Shown here: positions 40,961-47,291 of the stretch, piece after piece
Numbering within the stretch: the first letter of the stretch is position 1
How the letters are laid out: the number at the start of each line of letters is the position of its first letter
Assembly: GCF_007050985.1 (NCBI RefSeq)
Contig: NZ_VHSF01000002.1
Coordinates: forward strand, 620,001-684,000
Length of the DNA stretch: 64,000 nucleotides
Source: Christiangramia sabulilitoris
GTDB lineage: Bacteria > Bacteroidota > Bacteroidia > Flavobacteriales > Flavobacteriaceae
Reading direction: 5' to 3'
Notes under the pieces: model-generated
The model's input: only the letters and a program-made list of their open reading frames with translations
Database searches by the model: none
Told to the model about the DNA's origin: nothing
Program-made: the position numbers and the translations under genes

Positions 40961-41857
40961 TTATAACTTTCTTGCCACTCTAAGTTTAGCACTACGGGCA
41001 CGGTTGTTTTGTTTTATCTCTTCTTTTGACGGTACTATTAATCCGCTAACTTTCTTGAATGGGACTGAAATATTCCCATACATATCTTTTTCCGGCTCGC
41101 CCTGGAACAAACCACTCCTTATATATCTCTTCACCAGCCGGTCCTCCAAAGAATGATAGGAGATTAGACTTAACCTGCCATCCTTTTTCAAAACATCTTC
41201 TGTCTGCAACAAAAACTCCTTAAGAACTTCTATCTCCTGGTTCACTTCGATCCTGATCGCCTGATATATCTGCGCAAGGATCTTATTTTCTTTCCCTTTA
41301 AAAAGCAAAGGTTTCAGCAGATCATTCAGCTGTTCGCTGGTTTCAATGGGATTATTTTTTCTTTCTGCAACGATCGTTCTCGCCAGTTTCGGGGCATTCT
41401 TCAGGTCTGCATATTCATAGAACATCTTTTTAAGCTGCTCCTCATCATATTCATTTACAACTTCGAATGCACTCAACTTATCTCCCTGGTTCATTCTCAT
41501 ATCCAGTTTTGCATCAAACCTGGTAGAGAAACCTCTTTCAGCTTCATTGAACTGATGAGAAGAAACACCAAAATCACCCAGAATACCATCCACCTGCTTC
41601 ACACCATAAAATCTTAGAAATCGCTTCAGAAATCTGAAATTTTCATTGATAAGCGTAAACCGCGGGTCACCCAGTTTATTTTCAAGAGCGTCTTTGTCCT
41701 GATCAAAGGCATACAATTTACCCTCAGGACCAAGCCTTTTAAGGATCTCACGGGAATGCCCTCCACCACCGAAGGTCACATCCACATAGACCCCGTCTGG
41801 CTTTATATCCAAACCATCAACCGATTCTTTTAAAAGAACTGGGTTATGATAATCCAT
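40961..41857 (-). CDS. rsmH: 16S rRNA (cytosine1402-N4)-methyltransferase
   Basis: Methylates N4 of C1402 in 16S rRNA with S-adenosylmethionine. In 298 residues the N-terminal HNPVLLKESVDGL, the SAM-binding VDVTFGGGGHSREIL and the later ISYHSLEDRLVKRYI are the family marks. Its ATG lies 14 bases inside the mraZ 3' end. Also called mraW. Confidence 0.97.
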   Translation of the reverse strand: MDYHNPVLLKESVDGLDIKPDGVYVDVTFGGGGHSREILKRLGPEGKLYAFDQDKDALENKLGDPRFTLINENFRFLKRFLRFYGVKQVDGILGDFGVSSHQFNEAERGFSTRFDAKLDMRMNQGDKLSAFEVVNEYDEEQLKKMFYEYADLKNAPKLARTIVAERKNNPIETSEQLNDLLKPLLFKGKENKILAQIYQAIRIEVNQEIEVLKEFLLQTEDVLKKDGRLSLISYHSLEDRLVKRYIRSGLFQGEPEKDMYGNISVPFKKVSGLIVPSKEEIKQNNRARSAKLRVARKL

Positions 41858-42308
41858 CCAAATCTGTATTTCCCATTACCTCTTCTGCCAACTCTGCAAA
41901 GTCGTCTGAAGAATCAAGGTTTTGTTCATACTTGTCTTTATCCCAGATTTCGACAATGTTAATTGCCGAAGAAAGAACGATCTCTTTGGAAATTCCGGCG
42001 AAACTTACCAGGTCTTTCGGAATCAAAAGCCGGCCATTCGTATCAACTTCAATGGTTTTAACTCCAGCCGTGAACTTTCTAATGAAATCATTGTTCTTTT
42101 TAACGAACCTGTTCAGCTTATTAACTTTCCCCATGAGCATATTCCACTCATTCATCGGGTACAACTCCAAACAGTTTTGAAAAACTGAACGCTTGATCAC
42201 AAATCCATCCTGCATAATGGGAGCTAATTGCTTTTTTAATGCCGAAGGCACCATTAACCGGCCTTTAGCATCAACTTTACATTCGTATGTTCCAATTAGA
42301 TTTATCAC
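41844..42308 (-). CDS. mraZ: Transcriptional regulator MraZ
   Basis: A DNA-binding protein of the AbrB/SpoVT fold that represses its own dcw operon in E. coli. It has two tandem copies of the domain: YECKVDAKGRLMVPSALKKQ near the start and VDTNGRLLIPKDLVSFAG later. I chose the GTG at 42308 (INLIGTYECKV, 154 residues), because the longer frame to 42350 runs through the promoter box and the first operator repeat. The 5' region holds four GTGGTAA repeats (42344-42391). It is first in the dcw cluster. Confidence 0.95.
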   Translation of the reverse strand: MINLIGTYECKVDAKGRLMVPSALKKQLAPIMQDGFVIKRSVFQNCLELYPMNEWNMLMGKVNKLNRFVKKNNDFIRKFTAGVKTIEVDTNGRLLIPKDLVSFAGISKEIVLSSAINIVEIWDKDKYEQNLDSSDDFAELAEEVMGNTDLDGLS

Positions 42309-42326
42309 AATCAAGCTATATAGAGC

Positions 42327-42334
42327 CAAATATA
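42327..42334 (-). promoter_or_regulatory. -7 element of the dcw (mraZ) promoter
   Basis: TATATTTG on the minus strand lies 18 bases before the mraZ GTG at 42308. A TTG at 42350-42352 is 15 bases upstream, slightly short, and is embedded in the first GTGGTAA repeat, so a repressor on the repeats would cover the promoter. Confidence 0.55.
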
Positions 42335-42343
42335 TTGAAAATA

Positions 42344-42391
42344 TTACCACAATTTACCACTTTTTACCACAATGTTAATAAGTTTTACCAC
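42344..42391 (-). promoter_or_regulatory. Candidate MraZ operator: four GTGGTAA direct repeats
   Basis: The minus strand carries GTGGTAA at 42344-42350, 42354-42360, 42364-42370 and 42385-42391. The first three are spaced exactly 10 bases apart and the fourth is 21 further, so all lie near one face of the helix. E. coli MraZ binds TGGGN boxes repeated every 10 bases upstream of mraZ; here the box would be TGGTA. The array starts 9 bases upstream of the -7 element. Confidence 0.75.
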
Positions 42392-42565
42392 CGTATGTAA
42401 TTGAAAACCTTTGAAATAGCGCTATTGACTTAAAATTCAGGAATTTGAAAAACGGGGTTGAAATGTGGATATTATCGCCTAAATAATCTGTTGTTTATAA
42501 ATTTCCCACATGGTCAAAAAGCTGTTGCAGTTGCTCAAAAATGATTATACTTGTATCGAAATCGC

Positions 42566-42573
42566 TATATTTG
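42566..42573 (+). promoter_or_regulatory. -7 element upstream of the alpha/beta hydrolase gene
   Basis: TATATTTG is an exact TAnnTTTG match 25 bases before the ATG at 42599. The nearest TTG (42551-42553) is only 12 bases away, so the -33 part is unclear. Confidence 0.45.
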
Positions 42574-42598
42574 CGATTGCTAACCGCAAAGGCTATCA

Positions 42599-43363
42599 AT
42601 GAAAGATCACTTAAGGCAAGAGGGAAAATTCACATATCTTGAAAAGGGCGAAGGAACACCAATTGTTATTCTTCATGGACTTATGGGAGGCCTCAGTAAT
42701 TTTGATGGTGTAATTAATTACTTTCCGGAAAAGGGATACAAAGTTCTAATCCCTGAACTGCCTCTATATTCAATGTCACTTCTTAAAACGAGTGTGGGCA
42801 CATTTGCCAAATATCTCAAAGAATTTATTGACTTCAAGGGTTACGATAAAGTGATCCTACTGGGGAATTCCCTGGGCGGACATATCGCCTTACTGGCTAC
42901 TAAAATGTTTCCTGAAATCGTAGAAGCTTTAGTGATCACCGGTAGTTCTGGACTCTACGAAAACGCCATGGGAGAAAGTTATCCCAGACGTGGTGATTAT
43001 GATTTTATAAAGAAAAAAGCAGAAGCCGTTTTCTATGATCCCAAAATTGCCACCAAAGAAATTGTAGATGAAGTGTACACCACGGTGAGCGACAGGAACA
43101 AGCTGGTAAAGACACTTGCTATTGCTAAAAGTGCAATTCGCCACAATATGGCTAAGGATCTGCCAAAAATGACCACCCCAACCTGCGTCATCTGGGGCAA
43201 AAATGACACGGTTACTCCACCTGAAGTAGCAGAAGATTTTCAGCGCCTGTTGCCAGATGCAGACCTTTACTGGATCGATAAGTGCGGACATGCCGCCATG
43301 ATGGAACATCCTGATGAATTCAACCAGATCTTGCACGATTGGATGAAAGAACGAAAGATCTAA
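42599..43363 (+). CDS. Alpha/beta-fold hydrolase
   Basis: A 254-residue hydrolase. The oxyanion loop is VILHGLMGGLSN, the nucleophile elbow is LGNSLGGHIALLA (Ser at the centre), the acid lies in WGKNDTVTPPEVAEDF and the His in DKCGHAAMMEHPDEF. No signal peptide is present, so it acts in the cytoplasm. Substrate is unknown. It is divergent from mraZ, with engB starting 10 bases downstream. Confidence 0.92.
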   Translation: MKDHLRQEGKFTYLEKGEGTPIVILHGLMGGLSNFDGVINYFPEKGYKVLIPELPLYSMSLLKTSVGTFAKYLKEFIDFKGYDKVILLGNSLGGHIALLATKMFPEIVEALVITGSSGLYENAMGESYPRRGDYDFIKKKAEAVFYDPKIATKEIVDEVYTTVSDRNKLVKTLAIAKSAIRHNMAKDLPKMTTPTCVIWGKNDTVTPPEVAEDFQRLLPDADLYWIDKCGHAAMMEHPDEFNQILHDWMKERKI

Positions 43364-43373
43364 AATAGCTCTT

Positions 43374-43979
43374 ATGAAAATCAAGACCGCTGAATTTGTG
43401 GTAAGCAACTCCAAAGTTGAACTATGCCCTAATAGCACTTTGCCTGAATATGCCTTTATAGGTCGTAGTAATGTGGGGAAATCATCCCTCATCAACATGC
43501 TTACGGGCAGAAAGTCTCTGGCAAAAACCTCGGCAAAGCCAGGAAAAACGCAATTGATCAATCATTTCCTGATCAATGAAAACTGGCACCTGGTAGATCT
43601 GCCCGGGTATGGTTATGCTCAGGTTTCGAAATCTACCAAAAGAGTTTTCCAAAAATTTATCACGGCTTACTTTGAAAAAAGAGAGCAAATGATCTGTGCA
43701 TTCGTTTTAATAGATTCGCGGCATAAACCTCAGCCGATAGATATGGAATTCATGCGCTGGCTGGGTGAACATAATGTACCATTCTGTATCATTTTCACCA
43801 AAGCAGATAAATTGAAAGCAAAGAATCTCGAGGAGAATATAAACAACTATAAAGCCGAAATGCTGGAAACCTGGGAAGAAATGCCGCAGTATTTCATTAC
43901 CTCAGCCTCTACAAAACTGGGGCAGGATGATGTTCTTGATTATATTGAAGAAGTGAACGAGCAGCTGCGTAAATCCTAG
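43374..43979 (+). CDS. engB: Ribosome biogenesis GTPase YihA/YsxC (EngB)
   Basis: A GTPase needed for 50S subunit assembly. In 201 residues the G1 motif is GRSNVGKSSL, G3 is DLPGYGYAQV and G4 is TKADK; the KPGKTQLINHF switch region matches the family. It follows the hydrolase gene by 10 bases. Its TAG stop overlaps the stop of the convergent gene. Confidence 0.96.
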   Translation: MKIKTAEFVVSNSKVELCPNSTLPEYAFIGRSNVGKSSLINMLTGRKSLAKTSAKPGKTQLINHFLINENWHLVDLPGYGYAQVSKSTKRVFQKFITAYFEKREQMICAFVLIDSRHKPQPIDMEFMRWLGEHNVPFCIIFTKADKLKAKNLEENINNYKAEMLETWEEMPQYFITSASTKLGQDDVLDYIEEVNEQLRKS

Positions 43980-44344
43980 TAAAGTTGCAGCCTTTTTCTT
44001 ATCGTCTCCATTAAAACTTCCAGATCCCCTATCTCTGAAAATTCATTTTTCGAAATAAATACTTCCAGGCCTTTATCGGTTTGAGCGAGGACGACCGGAA
44101 ATTCAAATTTATGCCCGAATTTGGAGGCATAAGTTTTCAGGAATTCGTTTTTGTGAAGAAAATCGGTTTTAACATCCAGGCTTTGCCTGAATTTTTTCCA
44201 TTCCTTCTTTTCATCCACCAGGCCATAAGTAAGCTCGCAGAGCTTACAGGAATAAGATGATGGATTCACTACCTTTTGCAATGAATCCATCAAGGCATTG
44301 AGTTTGCCGGAATCGGCATTATATACAAAGATCAGTTTTTTCAC
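43976..44344 (-). CDS. Small protein with CxxC motif, unknown, downstream of gldC
   Basis: A 122-residue cytoplasmic protein. It starts KKLIFVYNADSGKLNALMDSL, given here as KKLIFVYNADSG and KLNALMDSL, contains SCKLCELTYGLV (CxxC at about 33-36), and later FEFPVVLAQTDKGLEVFIS. The fold could be thioredoxin-like (a beta strand, then CxxC, then a conserved Pro in FEFPVVL), but this is only inference. It reads from a GTG whose first base is the last base of the gldC stop (TAGTG), so it should be co-translated with gldC and gldB. Confidence 0.82.
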   Translation of the reverse strand: MKKLIFVYNADSGKLNALMDSLQKVVNPSSYSCKLCELTYGLVDEKKEWKKFRQSLDVKTDFLHKNEFLKTYASKFGHKFEFPVVLAQTDKGLEVFISKNEFSEIGDLEVLMETIRKRLQLY

Positions 44345-44682
44345 TAGCTCTTTTTGATCACGGTCTTCTCAGCAAAATAATCACAGAAATCTTTCATGGT
44401 ATCCCGCATTTTATCATCCTGGGTGGCCCTGAAATAGGTATCACTCATAGATACCAAAGTCTGGTGAAAGAATTTCTTCATTTCATCTACCGGCATTTCC
44501 TTGGTCCAGAGATCTATCCTCAGGGTCTCCTGATCTTTACTATCCCACACAGAAAGCATCAGCGCCTTGGCATCTTCCTTATAAACGTTTCCATCTTCTG
44601 CACTCCAGGTAATATTTTCCGGAACGTGATTTTCATCGGTTACTACCTCTATATTTATTTCAGACTTTTTGAATTGAGACAT
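44344..44682 (-). CDS. gldC: Gliding motility protein GldC
   Basis: A 112-residue protein matching GldC of gliding Bacteroidota: KSEINIEVVTDENHVPENITW, given here as KSEINIEVVTDENH and VPENITW, then FHQTLVSMSDTYFRATQDDKM. In Flavobacterium johnsoniae GldC supports gliding but is less critical than GldB. No signal peptide is visible. Its ATG overlaps the gldB stop (TAATG), and its own stop overlaps the next start. Confidence 0.93.
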   Translation of the reverse strand: MSQFKKSEINIEVVTDENHVPENITWSAEDGNVYKEDAKALMLSVWDSKDQETLRIDLWTKEMPVDEMKKFFHQTLVSMSDTYFRATQDDKMRDTMKDFCDYFAEKTVIKKS

Positions 44683-45641
44683 TATTTCTTCGGTTTATAG
44701 TTCGCTTTATTAAAAATTTCTTCAGCCGGGGTATTAAGCATTCTTTTTATAGAAACATCATTTTTTTCCATGTAAGACCTTATTATATTCCAGCCAATAT
44801 ATTGACCCAGCATAGGCGGGGATTCAGCATCAAGTTCCAGATAGAATTTTGAAAAAGGCGCGGGATACAGGAACCTGGAATACAACTCAGAATCTGTATC
44901 AAAAATAAGCTCATTTTCTACAAAATATCGCCAGATCTGGGCTTCGTTGGCTTTAGCCCATTCGAGCTCCTCTTCTGTATAGCCAATTTTTTCAGCATCT
45001 TCTTTGAACGGAATAAATTTATCTTTCAAATAAAGTAACTTTCCGTAATACAGCATGTGCGCTAAAAATGTTCTGGCTTCAGCTTTAGGCACAAAATTTC
45101 CGGCAATTTCTCCAGCAGCATCAGAAACGATTTGTTCTTTTCTGAAGTTCTTTTTCAAAAATTCCTGAATTCCCAGATAGAAGTTATGTTCCGTGCCCAG
45201 GTAAGTATCCAGGGCAACAAAAAGATAATCCCCCGTATAGATCGTTTTATTCTTGTAATCCACTTCTGAAGTTACCGTAATGACATCTGGCACCTGGAAA
45301 TCTGGAAAATAATATTTTACATGCTGGAAAAGGCTGTGCAGTTCATCATTTTCCACAGAAAATTCAGAAAAAACCTTTTCTACCTCTACCTCTATTTCCT
45401 GCTGTATACTATCATTCAATTTCTGAACCCAGACACTATCCGGGTAGTGTTCAGGAAAAAGGAAAGGATATTTCGTCTTCAAAGCCGGAAGGGTTTCCTC
45501 TGACGCTGCTGCAAACTCACGGTCAAATCTTATCAGCTTAAAATCGGCATCAATCTTATCGATCTCTGCTTCAATTTCAGATTGATTATTACAGGAAAAA
45601 AGGCTTAGTAATAGTAGTAAAAATCCTAAGTTCTTCAGCAT
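44682..45641 (-). CDS. gldB: Gliding motility lipoprotein GldB
   Basis: A 319-residue lipoprotein (lipobox LFSC, Cys17) required for gliding in F. johnsoniae. The mature part shows KLIRFDREFAAASEETLPAL, FPEHYPDSVWVQKLND, and later GDYLFVALDTYLGTEHNFY, typical of GldB. The precise biochemical role is unknown. It heads the three-gene operon gldB-gldC-CxxC protein with a good promoter at 45712-45743. Confidence 0.94.
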   Translation of the reverse strand: MLKNLGFLLLLLSLFSCNNQSEIEAEIDKIDADFKLIRFDREFAAASEETLPALKTKYPFLFPEHYPDSVWVQKLNDSIQQEIEVEVEKVFSEFSVENDELHSLFQHVKYYFPDFQVPDVITVTSEVDYKNKTIYTGDYLFVALDTYLGTEHNFYLGIQEFLKKNFRKEQIVSDAAGEIAGNFVPKAEARTFLAHMLYYGKLLYLKDKFIPFKEDAEKIGYTEEELEWAKANEAQIWRYFVENELIFDTDSELYSRFLYPAPFSKFYLELDAESPPMLGQYIGWNIIRSYMEKNDVSIKRMLNTPAEEIFNKANYKPKK

Positions 45642-45698
45642 AGCTTTCTATTATGAAGGCTTTAACGCCTATGCCTTTTAAAAATTGGCTTTAAGTAT

Positions 45699-45706
45699 TA
45701 GATTTG
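45699..45706 (+). promoter_or_regulatory. -7 element of the nadE promoter
   Basis: TAGATTTG matches TAnnTTTG, 41 bases before the nadE ATG. The nearest TTG upstream (in AAATTGG) is 11 bases away, shorter than normal. It is only 5 bases from the gldB -7 box on the other strand. Confidence 0.4.
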
Positions 45707-45711
45707 TGGGG

Positions 45712-45743
45712 CAAAGGTATTACTTACAAACTAAATGACCCAA
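45712..45743 (-). promoter_or_regulatory. Promoter of gldB operon
   Basis: The minus strand shows TTG (45741-45743), a 21-base spacer and TACCTTTG (45712-45719), a full Bacteroidota consensus. The leader to the gldB ATG at 45641 is about 66 bases. Confidence 0.65.
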
Positions 45744-45747
45744 TATT

Positions 45748-46539
45748 ATGCAGATCGAAAAAGTAGCTGACCACATCATAAACTGGCTAAAAGATTACGC
45801 AACAAAAGCCAATATGACCGGTTTTGTGGTGGGAGTTAGCGGAGGAATAGATTCTGCAGTAACCTCAACGCTGTGTGCGAAAACCGGCATGCCTACATTA
45901 TGCCTGGAAATGCCTATACACCAGGATAAAAATCAGATCTCAAGAGCAAGAAAGCATATTGATGAATTGCAGCATAATTTCGCCAATGTAAGTAGCCTGG
46001 AAGTGAATCTAACACCTGTTTTTGAAGAGTTTAGAAAGGCAATGCCCCAACACAGGAAAACTTCGACCTTAGATCTATCCCTGGCCAACTCAAGAGCGAG
46101 ATTAAGAATGAGTACGTTGTACTATTTTGCAGGCCTGCATAAATATCTGGTTGCCGGAACCGGGAATAAAGTGGAAGATTTTGGCGTAGGATTTTATACC
46201 AAATATGGTGATGGAGGCGTAGACCTTAGCCCCATTGCAGACCTTTTAAAAAGCGAAGTTTACGAACTTGGAAAATACCTGAATATCATTGAAGAAATCA
46301 TGATCGCCGCTCCTACAGATGGCTTATTTGGAGATAGCAGAAGCGATGAAGATCAATTGGGAGCTTCTTATGACGAACTGGAATGGGCGATGAAAAGTAT
46401 CGACGAAGGAAAAACCGCCGCTGATTTTACGGGAAGAAAGCTTGAAGTATTCAATATTTACGGACGTCTTAATAAAGCTAACCAGCATAAAATGCATCCT
46501 ATCCCGGTGTGCGAGATACCCGTTCATCTAAAGAAATAG
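45748..46539 (+). CDS. nadE: NAD+ synthase (ammonia-dependent type)
   Basis: Amidates nicotinic acid adenine dinucleotide to NAD. The PP-loop is SGGIDSA (31-37). In 263 residues the family marks are RARLRMSTLYYFAGLHKYL, given here as RARLRMSTLYYF, then GTGNKVEDFGVGFYTKYGDG and PTDGLFGDSRSDEDQLG. It lacks the N-terminal nitrilase domain of the glutamine-dependent enzymes, so it should use ammonia. It is divergent from gldB. Confidence 0.96.
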   Translation: MQIEKVADHIINWLKDYATKANMTGFVVGVSGGIDSAVTSTLCAKTGMPTLCLEMPIHQDKNQISRARKHIDELQHNFANVSSLEVNLTPVFEEFRKAMPQHRKTSTLDLSLANSRARLRMSTLYYFAGLHKYLVAGTGNKVEDFGVGFYTKYGDGGVDLSPIADLLKSEVYELGKYLNIIEEIMIAAPTDGLFGDSRSDEDQLGASYDELEWAMKSIDEGKTAADFTGRKLEVFNIYGRLNKANQHKMHPIPVCEIPVHLKK

Positions 46540-46652
46540 ACATCTTGTCGAATATATTTATCACTTTGACTTTTTGATATAGCAAAGCCTTATTTTAGGT
46601 TAAAGAAAGCAAAATCAACGAGTTACCCCCGGACTTGTTTTAATTAGAAATC

Positions 46653-47291
46653 ATGTATCGAGTATTAATCGCAGACCACCACCCCATAATATTAGAAGGT
46701 GTGAAATGTGTACTTCAAAACAATCCGGCGCTTCATGTTTATGGTAGAGTTGGTAGTGGTGCACAACTATTTAATCAATTAGAGAAAGACACACCAGATG
46801 TACTTATCGTTGAATTAGATCTTCCGCAAATAAACGGCATCAATGCCATTAGAAGGATCAAACAGGAATATCCCGAGGTTAAAACTTTAATTTTTAGTTC
46901 CCACCCTGAAGAAATGTATGCGCTGAGTGCTATCAAAGCAGGAGCAGCCGGTTATATTTCCAAACATACAGATAATGAAACGTTAGAGAAAGCGATCTAC
47001 CAGGTGGCACGTGGAGGAATCTACCTGAACCGTAAGATCACTGAGAAACTGAATTCAGGGATTTCCAGAGGTAAAAGCCTGATCACTAAGTTTAAGAAAC
47101 TATCTACCCGTGAGACGGAAGTTCTGAATTTATTGTCTTCAGGAAAACGCAATAAAGATATTGCTGAAGCTTTAGATATAAACGAAAAAACCGTTAGCAC
47201 CTATAAAACCAGGTTACTTAAGAAATTAAAAGTAGATAATGTCGCTGATCTTATTACCCAATCGAGGCTTCTGCAGTTAAATACTACATAA
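46653..47291 (+). CDS. Orphan NarL/LuxR-type response regulator with Glu at the phospho-acceptor site
   Basis: A 212-residue two-domain regulator. The receiver domain (1-120) starts VLIADHHPIILEGVKCVL. The position normally held by the phosphorylated Asp (PDVVLMDxxMP) reads PDVLIVELDLP, so Glu54 replaces Asp. The second acidic residue of the pocket is His9 instead of Asp, while the Ser in LIFSSH and the Lys in GYISKHTD remain. The LuxR helix-turn-helix is LSTRETEVLNLLSSGKRNKD through EKTVSTYKTRLLKKL. No histidine kinase is nearby. It is likely phosphorylation-independent. It converges on dnaG with an 8-base overlap. Confidence 0.9.
   Translation: MYRVLIADHHPIILEGVKCVLQNNPALHVYGRVGSGAQLFNQLEKDTPDVLIVELDLPQINGINAIRRIKQEYPEVKTLIFSSHPEEMYALSAIKAGAAGYISKHTDNETLEKAIYQVARGGIYLNRKITEKLNSGISRGKSLITKFKKLSTRETEVLNLLSSGKRNKDIAEALDINEKTVSTYKTRLLKKLKVDNVADLITQSRLLQLNTT

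Noticed and set aside
42344-42391. CRISPR array or mobile repeat
   Set aside because: The repeat unit is 7 bases at 10-base spacing, upstream of mraZ; this fits a transcription-factor site and not a CRISPR array.
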